A DNA stretch of 64,000 bases from Tricholoma matsutake (Eukaryota > Basidiomycota > Agaricomycetes > Agaricales > Tricholomataceae): assembly GCA_026075535.2 (NCBI GenBank), contig AP026550.1, forward strand, positions 4,464,001-4,528,000. Direction: 5' to 3'. Position 1 is the stretch's first letter. Each line of letters starts with the position of its first letter. The notes beneath the pieces are model-generated. The model was not told where the DNA came from and searched no databases. It saw nothing but the letters and a program-made list of their open reading frames with translations. A program made the translations under genes and the position numbers. This document shows positions 24,597 through 36,026 of the stretch, piece by piece.

Positions 24597-26660
24597 CAAC
24601 ATCACTGTCTCCCACGGTTGATCAACATGCACCACAGTCTCCGCTAATGTCATGCTCATCATCCCTGACGATGAGCAGGCTATTTCACTCTTTCCTGACC
24701 CTTTCCCTTCGCTTTTTTTGGTAGATAACACTTATGTATGTATGTATAGTGTTAATAAACAGTTGTTTCCACTTTTACAGCTATATTTAGCCCATAACAA
24801 GCACTCCCCCTGGTGGAGAGGAGGGAGGGTCTCTTCTAATCATTAAGGGGGTCTGTAATGCATGTATATGCTATATATTCATATTTATAACTATATATAT
24901 GACTGTAAAGGGTGCTGCATGAGGTGGGAAGGGGTGAAATGTGGAGAAGTGACAGAATGAGGGGAGGAGGTGCCATCTACTGGGCTTGTACACCCTCTAC
25001 AGCTGAAAAAAATGTATGTAAAGGGTAGAGGGATGTATGTAGAGGTGGGAATTAATGTTGGGAGAGCTGGGATAAGGTGCTCTCTGTCAGTGCACCTGTA
25101 TGGGGAGGGTGGGGTGTTGTCACTTACCTGCATCCCTAGGCCTTCCCCTGATAAAATGCACATTGTAAGAGAGTATAATGGTCCTGATAAACGACCTGAT
25201 AGAGCCCCTTAAGGCTCTACAGTTGTCAGTATAGACAGAAAAAAGAATATGTACTCAGGAGGAGATATGTCTTCCCTGTAAAATCTGTGGCACCAAAGCA
25301 TTCACTTTCTGTGATTCCTAGGCCTAGTTGTAAAGTAGAATGAGGGTCAGGAAAGGGGATAGCAGGGGGGAAGGTCCTGGCTCACCAGAGCATGGGTTCC
25401 CCATCAACAGAGGTGAACTTTGCTCACCATGAATCACACACCTTACCTATCGTCCAAAACTTCTCATAGGCGGTCAGAGTAGTCCATTACCCTTAAATTA
25501 TAGCCCACAGGTGATCCAAATAGTCAATATTTCATCCTACAAGGTAGGATCTTCACCTACTCACCTAATGTTCCTGTTACTCCTAGTGATGTGCACGGCT
25601 CAGCTCAAAGCCATAAGCCGTGGCCTGAGCCACGACTTTCAGTGGTTGAATATATTGGACCTCAGCACAGTCAATGACTATACAGTTTATGATGTTTGTT
25701 ATTGTTTAGCATATCAACAACGATGTCGCATTGTTTCTCAATGTTCACCTCCAGTTTTGCTCACCTCTGCAGCCGCTTTGCATCGTGTATCCTTGCAGCT
25801 AGGTAAGCTTTTTTCTATCATCATTGGTCAATAACTAACTATTATTTTTGTCTTCTATTTTAGTTGATCTATGTAGTAGGAAACACATGCTTGGGTGCCA
25901 TCAGGCTCTATTTCTATCATAGCCTGAGTCATCATCAGAGTCTGCGTCGGGTGCGGCTGAGCCAGAAGAGTGTGGACATCAGCAAGCAAGACAATGGTTG
26001 GGGGACGTGAAACAATAGGGGTGCAGGACAAACAGCACAAAGGTTTTCATAGTGTTAGGTGAGTCAATTAGCTTCAAACCATATTCCCTCCATGCTAACA
26101 TTCACTTTTACATAGTACAACAATGTATTTGTACCCCAACGATGTCAATAGCATAATATATGTGCAATTCTGTCACTTTTCCATACCCCACATGACTAAG
26201 CTCACCTAGTACTATGGGCCGCGGCTTGGGCCTGAGCTGAGCCTTAGCCAGCCGGAAGCTGTGGTCACGGCTCAGGCTCGAGATTTTCAAAGCCTGAGCC
26301 CCCCAAAGCCAGGCCTAAGCCATGGCTTTCAGGCTGAGCCGAGCCGTCACAACACTAGTTACTCCATGCCAGCTCATGGGACTCACTAGTGGCCATATAT
26401 ACAGGCATACCGATGTATTAGGAGTAGATTTAACACCTTTGAACAGTTTATTATTCTATAAAAGAGTGGTAGAGAGTAAATGCATTGAGATATGGTATAG
26501 TCACTCACCTAAGGACTATAGGACTTCTGTATCTTAATGGAATGCAGATATAACAGTATAATCATGTAGTAATATGTGTTCCCTACAGCAGTAGACCATC
26601 CAGACATCAGGAGAGGCCAAGCTATGCACCAGGGAGCAGGTTGAATTGACCATGTACTAG
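24597..26660 (+). repeat. Diverged copy of the fold-back element unit
   Basis: Parallels 9620-10425 of the left arm (shared words such as ggttgatcaacatgcacca, ataacacttatgtatgta) and continues through sequence matching the inner right arm (12190-11640 reversed), ending near aggagaggccaagctatgcaccagggagca. The outermost 170 bp are missing. Divergence is much higher than between the two arms at 9.4-18.3 kb. Confidence 0.65.
25584..26357. mobile_element. Non-autonomous hAT-like element (774 bp)
   Basis: Perfect 8-bp flanking duplication gttactcc (25576-25583 and 26358-26365). Ends TAGTGATGTGCACGGCTC and GAGCCGTCACAACACTA form imperfect terminal inverted repeats. The paralogous arm near 12030 carries the empty site (gttactcc once). 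The interior has nested inverted copies of gagcc/ggctc words and no transposase frame. The 8-bp duplication and TA-G start fit the hAT superfamily. Confidence 0.8.
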
Positions 26661-26753
26661 GGATCGGTCACTGGTCTACCGGAAAGTATCCCACACGTTC
26701 CCGATTGATGCCTGGTGATGCTTATGTGAGCATTGTAGCATACACCTATCATA

Positions 26754-28428
26754 GGTGCCGATCACTTACACACCGCTACTTTTGTGCAACTGCCAATCTG
26801 GCTGCCCAGAAGAAAAAAACTTTAGCCCTAAAAAACACAGTCAGGAACTATTTTTAAGTACATTTGAGGTTGAGTAAATAGTGTGAAAATTTTGACATGG
26901 ATTGAGTACTGCTGTGCCCATCTATGGCCAAATAACCTTGAAAACACCAGAAACAGGTATAATGAACTTGAAACAATAATTGGATTTTATTCACACCATA
27001 CTGTGCCCAGCCTAGTAGTCAGCCAGGCTAGCTAAAATGATGTGGTACAGATTGAATACAGACTGTGGTGGAAATTTTTGACTTTGGGAAGCAAGACAAG
27101 TTATCTTGTATTTAGAATGCTTTCCAGATTTTTTTTGTGGCATTGTTGAAGAGATATGAATATTTTGCTGCAGGGGGTGCCAAATTGGGCAATTTCAGGT
27201 ACTCGGCCACCCATCAAAACTTTGGCTTCATGTGTTCACTCTTGTCCCTTCTCCCTTGTTTCTCAAGTACTCACTGAAATTGACCTGGAGATGGGCATAA
27301 CTATTGAAATTAGTGGTGGAAACATGTGAATGAGTGTGTGGTAATATGTAGTAGAATAGCTGTTGTAGGCAAAATTGGAATATCATGCTGTTGGAGATAC
27401 CAAAACTGTGGCAACAAGGGGCTAATTGGCCTTTATTTTCATGCTACTATGATTGGTTTCACACCTTAACTACAAGTTCTATCCAGTTTGATGTCTTCGA
27501 CTGAAATTTCATTCAACAATTACCACTCATGTAATCTCATCATAAACATTAAAGTGTTGAAATGCCATGCAATGAAAGTTGGGAAAATTCATAAAGTGGT
27601 GGGAAAATAGAGAGATAGTACTATATTTTGATGTACCAAAAGATCTAGAGCAGTTTGTGGCCCCCTTCCTTGATATAGGCTCAACTTGGTTCCATCAGCT
27701 ATGAGACTGGATTTGGTATTGCATGCCAAGAACTTAAGAGATACATGGAATTAAGAGCAGTATGAAGGGGGGGGGACTACGTATATACAAACCCAAAACT
27801 AATATCCATGTCACCGCAAAATTTGAAGCCAAATGGATACAAAATGGTGGAGAACTGGCATTTGACCAGATTAGGAACTGCAGTTCCCACAGCAAAATCT
27901 GGTAATACCTGACTGATCGCTTATCAAAATAGGCCGTTCTCATAAAATAGGGACATTGAAGGCCCAAGAGTTGGCATGGGTGTAGCCCCAGGTATGTCTA
28001 TTCAACTGTACTACTAAAAATGTACACAAAAAACATTATGGAGATGTAGAGGCAACTGACCGAGTACCTAGTGTGGCCAAGTACCTGACCAAGCACAGTA
28101 GTTTGTCATGAAATTTCTCTTCCAGTTTTTGTGGTATCAGTATTATGTCAATACAACCTCTTCAAACCACATATAAGAGTGTTTATACAAGAGGGATAAG
28201 AACTACCCCTTTTTTTGTGAGTTGTAGAGGTATAAATGTAACCACCCGCCAAACTGAAGTCTGCTCGAGAAAATTTCTCACTCAATTTTGAAGCTAATAA
28301 GAAACCCCCAATACAATATCTTCTTATCACTAAAAGGAGTGTTTCTACAAGAGGAATAAGAAAATGGTTGTTTTTTGGAGGACCAGAAAAGTTTGTACAA
28401 AAGTAGTGGTGTGTAAGTGATCAGCACC
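26754..28428. mobile_element. 1.68-kb terminal-inverted-repeat element of unknown family
   Basis: The two ends are inverted repeats of about 36 bp with few mismatches, starting GGTGCCGATCACTTACACAC on the left and the same word (one T for C) on the right. It is flanked by ata on both sides (26751-26753, 28429-28431), compatible with a 3-bp or a TA duplication. It interrupts the outer element's right arm. No coding frame that I recognise; both strands are CpG-poor with many stops. Confidence 0.65.
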
Positions 28429-28575
28429 ATACCTTGGTGGTGTTTAGCTGTGAGCTGGGGAATGAGCTAACACTGGTGTTGGGTTTTGATGGAAACAAGT
28501 ATAGTTATAGTGAGTCAGGGACAGGATCACCCACTATTATTAGGCTGGGTTTGTGGGAAAGCCAGGTGCATGCTT

Positions 28576-30634
28576 ACTGAGCATTGGTCACTCTAGAAGT
28601 TGATGTTCTCCTCAGCTTTTCATAAAATTGCCATCTAATAAAGTAGTCCCCTGTATTGAACACAAGATAGGCTTTGGTTTTATAAAAGTACTGATAGAAG
28701 TCTCATTATGACTCTCAGCCTACTCTTTGTAAGAATGATCATGACATGACCCTATGGACCAGAGTGTGCAAAGTGCCCACAGAAATTTTTGATAGTGAGC
28801 TGAACATCAAATATCTTACCATTGAGGTAGTCTGGATTAATTGGCATGCATCCGAAGGGTGCTCTTTTCAGATCACATGTTGGCATGTGTTGATTTCCCT
28901 TTTATGGTCATCTGGCTGGGCACATCTCTACCAAAACCTCTTGAAGGGCACTGGAATCATATATGAACTGTATTATTGGCAGGTAGATGTTTTCCAAGGT
29001 CTATATAGCAGTAAATATCCTCGCAATCACACAAATCAGTAAGAATTCATAGAGGCTCCATCACATGACTGAGGTTCAGGTGTCAGTGACTGGATTGTGT
29101 CTTGAGCTCTAATGGGGCTAAATATTACAGGGTGGCATATTACCAGAGGGTCTTAGTGCGAAATGCAGAGAACAGTGTGGAATTTGTCCTTTCAACCCAT
29201 CAATTGTAGGGATGTGGCTGAAAAAAGAAATTTAACACGTGCCTTCACGTGCGTCGGAAAGAGCAGGCTTCCGGCCGTGCCAATTAAATCAGACTACAAT
29301 TGAAGTAGATCGACTGTCATCTACATCATTGTTGGGAGACTACCATTGTGGGCAACACTCTTGGAGGCATGTTATCAATATTGGATCAAACTGAATAATA
29401 ACTTTAATGTCTGTGCACACTTCAGTCAAACTTCAGTACTTCAGTATCCGAAGACCTTTTTATTTATTTATTTATTTTTCCCCATCGTATCGAGCCGGAA
29501 ATCAAACCATGATGCGACGACTCGTGCAAAGATCTTGATCTAGCTTGGTCATGATGATGATTCAGTGGACGGATTATATTATGTACATATGTGCTGCTTT
29601 GGGACTATCCGTTATGTAATCAATCGACGCATCGCGAGAAACGGTGGCGTTATAATGCAGCATTCTGACCTATTCTGACTACATAAAACTTTTCCGTAAT
29701 AACATACTTATATACTATCTCCACGGAGTGCAGGTAACTCGTGCGAAGGGGTCCAATTATGAACACTCATCGATAATCTTCAACACAAATTACTCAGTGC
29801 AGTTGCTTACATTCTTGAGACCTATGCTTACACGCGCCGTATTCAACGACTGTCGATCTCGGATTAACCATTTTGCGAAGATGCCCTAGGCTAGACCGAC
29901 GGTCATTGGATCCAGTGTGATGCTTCTGAGAGGCAAATAGGGATTTTTGTGATCCACGCTTTGCTTTGCTTTCCTGCTGGTATTGTTATCGACAACTACA
30001 GAAGGCTATGTACCTATCATAGGTTAGGTTCAGACTCCTTTCGAGAACTCGCGAATGGTGCATGATGCCCGTCGTGGACTGTGTGTACATGCCAGCGACT
30101 CAAACCAGCGACAATGGATTGACGATGGACAAACAAATCTCGATGAGGGGTGGAAGTATCTATTTGTCCGGAATTGTCATTGAGAACTTGACTTGGTTTT
30201 GCTGATTTTTATCCGCACGAGCCAGCCTGAGCTCAGGTACGCCAAATCCAAAAAAAATTCCCCGCAACGCCGAGAGAAAGCCGTGAAGATATTACTTATG
30301 AGGATGGATCATAGAAATTGTTAAGTAGTCTGATTCTTGTTTCGTATGTGGATTTATCTATTCGGCGGAGTTCGAAGTGCGTGGATGCCGATTGCGTACT
30401 TACCGGGGGTTATAACAACTTGTAGCATCAACAGGCACATGGTGCCACTGTGTACCCGCGTCGGAACTGGTTTGAGCACGCCATTGCTTTCAGCACCCCG
30501 GGTGTTGTTCTAAACGAAGCATCAACTAGTAGGCTAAGGTTGCCAGTAAGCTGGTAGGTCGTCTACGGTACAAGTTGCCCTGCGTCCGGAGAGTTCCACA
30601 GGAGGCCTCAGTAGGACGATAAGACTAACCCATG
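28576..30634. other. Transition from repeat DNA to gene island; no gene seen
   Basis: Up to about 29.2 kb the sequence is AT-rich and poor in CG dinucleotides. From about 29,230 it becomes CG-rich like the genes that follow, so the boundary of the repeat block is near there. A short (ttta)n run is at 29459. No convincing coding exon or tRNA was found. Confidence 0.5.
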
Positions 30635-30641
30635 CACGTGA
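30635..30641 (+). promoter_or_regulatory. CACGTGA box upstream of the sulfite reductase gene
   Basis: CACGTGA lies about 200 bp before the chosen ATG. In yeast this is the Cbf1/Met4 recognition word found in sulfur-assimilation promoters. A GATAAG word is also present at 30619. Function here is inference from motif and neighbour. Confidence 0.35.
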
Positions 30642-30838
30642 TTGATTACCGCCTCCTTCTTTTTTTAGATTATTTTTTATGTAAAAATTTTTCCTTTCAG
30701 TATCGAGCGGCTCGCCAAGATTTTGTAATGTAGCAATCGGTATATTTGGTGTTGCCTCGGTTCACTGTTCGTAACATTCCGTGAGTTCCCTTTCTTCTTC
30801 TGTTGTTCAAGTTGAGTTTAGGACTTGACACTACCAGC

Positions 30839-33800
30839 ATGCCAGCTCTTTCTGCCGTTGCTCGTATCGCTTACTTGACTTCGGATGTCTTGGTTGATTC
30901 TCAGCCATCCTTACCGTCGATCTCTCCGTTTGGAGAGGAATACGCTATTCTGAGAAAGCGTTTGCACCACACGCCCAAAACTCTTACGGTACCCTTTGGT
31001 GCTGATCCAGGTGCAACAATCGTTACCAATTGTGACGCAAACTTGGTCTCCTTCACTGCTTCATCACACGCACAGCTATTGACAACTTTATTCCCTCATC
31101 TGACCGAAATATCTACGCTGCCAGTCGTATTGCATCTAGCGCTGAAGGACGACCTCACCGATGCGCTGCTTCTCCGCCCTGCTGTTCCCTTTTTCCTCTT
31201 GTCATCCACCGCACAGCAGGCGCAAGACAACGCTTTACTCGCATCCAGACTGGCACGGGTGGAACGGAAGGCCGTTGTGCACGCGTTCTACACTAGTAAT
31301 CACGAGGCAATGCTGACTGAGATTTCGGAAGAGAAGGTCGTCCCATTCATGCTAGGCGGAAAAAGTCTTGCTTCGTCCGGTCTGACAAATGGACATATGA
31401 CTCGCACAGATGGGCATTTGAGCCCTGTTGCACTTCCATCGGTGGATAATTCCACTCTTTCAGGCCTATTTAAGGCCTATGAGTCTGTGGCTCTAGACAC
31501 ACTGTCGCTTGTTCGTCGACCTTTGCGCCCTCTAACGACCCAAGGCTCCGACAAACCTCACACTGTTATTTTCATCCTCGGCCCATCACGTCCATTGCCA
31601 GACGTAGACGGAATCTCATTTACAACCATCTCCTTACTCAACCCGCTCCCTCACTCTTGTATTTTGAATGTGATATCTGCTTCGGTGAAACATGTCATTA
31701 TCCTGGAACAAGTCCACCAGTGGACCACGAAGTGGTTGCCATTTTACCTTGAAGTTGTCAGTGCGCTTCAGCAACGCGACTCTGAACACCGGCCTAGTGT
31801 TCACAGTGGGGTTCTTGGTGACTTTATAGATTTGAAATCTGCCGATATCTTAAAATTGACTGAACATACCTATGAACGTACCTCATCCGCATCTTCGCCT
31901 TCCGCATTAACCCGCCTACAACTCGGAAGCGCCCCGCAGTCGGGATCCGGGGTTTGCGGAGAGCCGCATGTTCCCAAGCATGAGCTTGCATATACAAAAA
32001 TACTATCGCATCTGTTCAACGACCGCCTGGAGATATCAAATTCTCCTTCTCTTGTTCCCTCACAAGGAAAGATAGCTACTAGTCCCGAATACGCTCTTGG
32101 GCGTGTCCGTGGACAGTTGGAACTGCGAACTGAACTCCTCCACGCTGTCCAAGAGTTATTGCAATGCGACATCATCGACTCCAACTTTCATTCTCTCCTA
32201 ACGAACTGGATGCTTACAAGGGAGGATGCTTCGAAGAGCAGAGTATTCGGAAAGCAGATAATACAGAGTCTAGAGTCATCATGTGTCGGTCATCCAGCCG
32301 CTGAGCGTATTCTTTCCCTTCGCGCACATTTCCCCGCAATGTCCAGGTGGATCATTGGTTCAGACGCATGGTCTTACGATCTCGGTTCGTCAGGACTCCA
32401 CCATGCCATTGCCTCCAGGCTTAATATCAACATTCTCATCCTCGACACTCTTCCATTCTCTTTTCGCAATTCCGCTGATCCTTATCGACGGAAGCGTGAC
32501 GTAGGTTTGTACGCTATGAATCACGGTGACGTCTTCGTGGCAAGCGTAGCCATATTCTCGTCATATTCCCAGGTTCTGCAGGCTTTAACGGAGGCTGATC
32601 GCTTCAATGGGCCCAGTGTCGTGCTTGCCTATTTACCTTACCAGTCCGAGGACACTCCCGCCCTCGAAGTCCTCAAGGAGACTAAACTTGCCGTTGACGC
32701 TGGCTACTGGCCGTTGTACAGATGGGATCCAAGCAAAGAAAGAGAAGGAAAGGAGCCTTTCTCTCTTGACTCGGACGCTGTCAAGAGGGATTTGCAGCAA
32801 TTTCTTGACAGACAAAACCACCTTTCGCAGCTTGTGCGCTCTAAACCCCAGATGGCGGGTGAACTTGTGAGCAGTCTGGGTGAGAAACTTAGAGAGGCCA
32901 GGAAACAGAAGGCTCAACAATCTTACGATGAACTTCTCACGGCTCTCGATGCACCTCCCCTCCTTGTCCTCTTTGCATCTGATGGCGGAGCGGCGGAGAA
33001 GATGGCGAAGAGATTGGCAAGTCGAGCCAAAGCCAGGGGTATCTCGGCTTCGACCTCAATGATGGATTCCGTTTCACTCGATGCTCTTGCCCAAGAAGAG
33101 TACATTGTTTTCATTACATCCGTAGCAGGCCAAGGGGAGCCCCCCCAAAATGGTCGGGCATTCTTCAAAGCCTTGAATGTTGCAGTGACCCGTGGGGACC
33201 AAATACTGTCCAAGCTTCGTTATAGTGTTTTCGGCATGGGAGACAGTCATTATTGGCCTCGTCCTCAAGATGCCCAGTATTACAACAAGCCAGGCAAAGA
33301 CCTTGATGCTCGTCTGGAGAAGCTCGGCGGAGTGCGCATTGCCAGTTTGGGACTGGGTGATGATCAAGATGCAGATGGCCCTCAGACAGGTTACAAGATC
33401 TGGGAGCCCCTACTGTGGAAAGCACTTGGCGTCGAATCAATTGAGGTTACTGAAGCGGAACCTGAGTCAATCACGAATGAGCACATCAAGGCCGCTTCTG
33501 GTTATCTGCGTGGAACCATTGCTGAGGGACTTGAGGATACGAGCACAGGTGCGCTAGCCGCCAGTGACACTCAGCTTACGAAGTTCCATGGCATCTATCA
33601 ACAAGACGATCGTGATGTACGAGACGAGCGTCAAGCTCAAGGTGTCGAGCCTGCGTACAGCTTCATGATCCGAGTTCGAATGCCTGGCGGTGTTTGTCTA
33701 CCGAACCAGTGGCTGCAGATGGACCAGATTGCAGATGAGCATGGATCGGGAACATTTAAGATCACTACGCGCCAGACCTTCCAATTTCACGGAGTAATCA

Positions 33801-35634
33801 AAAAGCATCTGAAGCCAGCGATCCAGGACATTAATCGAGCCCTTTTAGATACATTGGCGGCTTGTGGGGATGTCAATAGGTATTGTCTCTCCACGAATCA
33901 TCATGCCATGGACACTCACGGATCGACCCAGGAATGTAGTTTGCTCATCGATACCAACGATGTCTGAACTGCACAAGCGTGTTTATCAATTCGCGAAGGA
34001 CGTCAGCGAGCATCTAATTCCTCGTACAACTGCATACCATGAGATCTGGTTGGATAAGAAGCTGGTTGCCGGTGAGGCTCTCAAGGATTTCGAACCGTTA
34101 TATGGGGAGTTTTACCTTCCCCGGAAGGTGGGTCTAATCGAGATTAGTTCATACACCATTGATCTCATCCAATATATTTTATTTTAGTTCAAGGTTGCTG
34201 TGGCTGTTCCACCAACCAACGATGTTGATGTCTTCACAAATGACCTCGGATTCATCGCCATTAATGACACCAATGGGAATCTGGTTGGTTTTAATGTAAC
34301 TATAGGGGGCGGAATGGGTGTTACGCACGGAAACAAGAACACCTATCCCCGTATTGGAGACGTTATTGGCTTCTGTACTGTGGAGCAAGGCAAATATGTG
34401 GCGGAGAAGGTCATGTTGACGCAGAGAGATAACGGGAACCGCGCAGAGTAAGTTCGCAGACCTGTGCTTATTGCAACATCATCTAACTCTATGCTGTTTA
34501 TAGTCGCAAGGTACTAGTAATCCGTCTGCGATGATTGCAGTCGGTCCTTTAATGAGTTTTTCCTTTCCTCTAGAATGCACGACTGAAGTACACCATCGAC
34601 CGCATGGGGCTGAATGTCTTCAAGGCAGAAGTTGAAAAGCGTCTCGGTTACAAACTCGCGCCGGCTCGACCATACTTTTTCGACGGAAATGTGGACGATT
34701 TTGGTTGGGCTACTGGAGAGGATGGCAAACACCATTTCACCATGTTCATTGAAAATGGTCGCATCCAGGACGAACCTGGGCGTGACTTCAAGACTGGATT
34801 GCGAGAAATTGCCAAGGTCCATAAGGGCACTTTCCGATTGACTACGAACCAGCATCTTTTAGTGTCGGATGTTGCAGACGAAGAGCTTCCAATTGTCAAA
34901 CGCCTGCTTGCGAAATATAAGCTAGACAATCTTTCACACAGCGCGCTTCGGTTGTCGTCCTCTGCCTGTGTGGCTTTCCCAACTTGCGGAAAGTTTTATA
35001 TCTTGACCCGTGATCTAAGAAAATACTGACTTATAAAATCTACAGGTCTGGCAATGGCGGAGTCAGAACGCGTGAGTTTTCGCTAGTCCACCAGTATAAA
35101 CGCTAAAACACTACATATTCTGCAGTACTTGCCCCTCCTGATTAACAAAGTGGAAAAACTGTGTGAAGAGAACGGTCTTCGTAATGATGCCATTGTCATG
35201 CGCATGACAGGTTGCCCGAATGGTTGTGCTCGACCATACGTCGCTGGTGAGTAATCCATGATCGATGTGTATGTTTCTTGTTCTCATAGACTTTCAGAGG
35301 TTGCCTTTGTCGGCAAAGCGCCTGGCACATACAGTATGCTGCTCGGCGGCGGCTACTACGGTCAGAGGATGAACAAGATCTACAGGGGTACGTCACATGA
35401 AGGCTCCGCAATATATATCATTGATTGTTTGTTGCAGAAACGGTAACCGAACCTGAAATTATGGCTATTCTTGGTCCGATGATCAAGAGATATGCCTTCG
35501 AGAGACTTCCAGGCGAGCGATTTGGAGATTTTACCATCAGAGCCGGATACATCACCCCGACAACGTCTGGGAAGGAGTGGTACGTTGGGGTGGGGGGGGA
35601 GGGTCAATATAAGGAAGTTGCAGTAGAGGGGTAG
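30839..35634 (+). CDS. MET5: Sulfite reductase (NADPH), haem-containing beta subunit
   Basis: Reduces sulfite to sulfide in cytosolic sulfate assimilation, using electrons from the Met10-type flavoprotein; it carries siroheme and a 4Fe-4S cluster. Nine exons: 30839-33879, 33932-34127, 34188-34446, 34504-34510, 34574-34988, 35046-35071, 35126-35246, 35298-35397, 35438-35634. They sum to 4362 nt, i.e. 1453 residues, close to the roughly 1440 of yeast Met5/Ecm17. The N-terminal half is the pyruvate-ferredoxin-oxidoreductase-like region. A flavodoxin-like domain starts at [19 protein letters not shown] (about residue 710). The ferrite-binding halves follow ([19 protein letters not shown]). Cluster ligands are in ACVAFPTC and GCPNGC. 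The start is the first ATG ([16 protein letters not shown]). Odd points: a 7-nt exon, and an intron (34989-35045) beginning GA rather than GT. A 5' UTR intron at about 30781-30837 is possible. Confidence 0.93.
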
Positions 35635-36026
35635 TACTCGAAACTTGACGCAAGAGGTCGAACGTGCCTACTAAATATCATGAACAAGGATCTTATGCTT
35701 GTGTTCCCATTTTCTCTGGGTCCTGTGAAAGCTTACTGGGGAAATATTCTGATTATCTCTCGGGTTATAGTTGGCCCTTTTCGAAAGTAAGGTATATAAA
35801 AACCAAAACGGTGTTGCGGAGTTCAAGCCAAGCTAGCAAGTGACCTCTATAGTATATGGAGAACGACTCTGACGACAACAAAGTACACGACTTCATGAGC
35901 GTCACCGTGCTGAACACCACCCGAAGTAACTTTTACCACAGTCGGTAATGTAGACGTCCACATGGACCATCGAAAGGTTGTACATTCGTCACGAGTATAT
36001 TTTCACGAAGCTGCTCGTGAACCTCT
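35635..36026. other. Convergent intergenic region
   Basis: Lies between the stop codons of the converging sulfite reductase and aminotransferase genes. No coding or RNA gene was seen. Confidence 0.5.

Larger units (their letters stand above)
24361..28575. mobile_element. Outer inverted-repeat element holding three nested insertions
   Basis: The block from about 24361 to 24590 (acacctggctttcccacaaa... to ...ggtaccagc) returns in inverted orientation at 28575-28434 and 26752-26676. It includes a shared 30-bp run around ttagctgtgagctggggaatgag. Between the arms lies a diverged copy of the fold-back family (24597-26660), itself cut by a hAT-like MITE. The right arm is cut by another terminal-inverted-repeat element (26754-28428). 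Confidence 0.6.

Noticed and set aside
30803..30838. Upstream extension of the sulfite reductase frame (from a TTG at 30803)
   Set aside because: No ATG in this extension; the first ATG is 30839, and the extension may be part of a 5' UTR intron.
31870..32184. Antisense ORFs within the sulfite reductase exon (also 32633-32920, 32923-33213, 33074-33367)
   Set aside because: Shadows of a conserved coding exon; no independent support.
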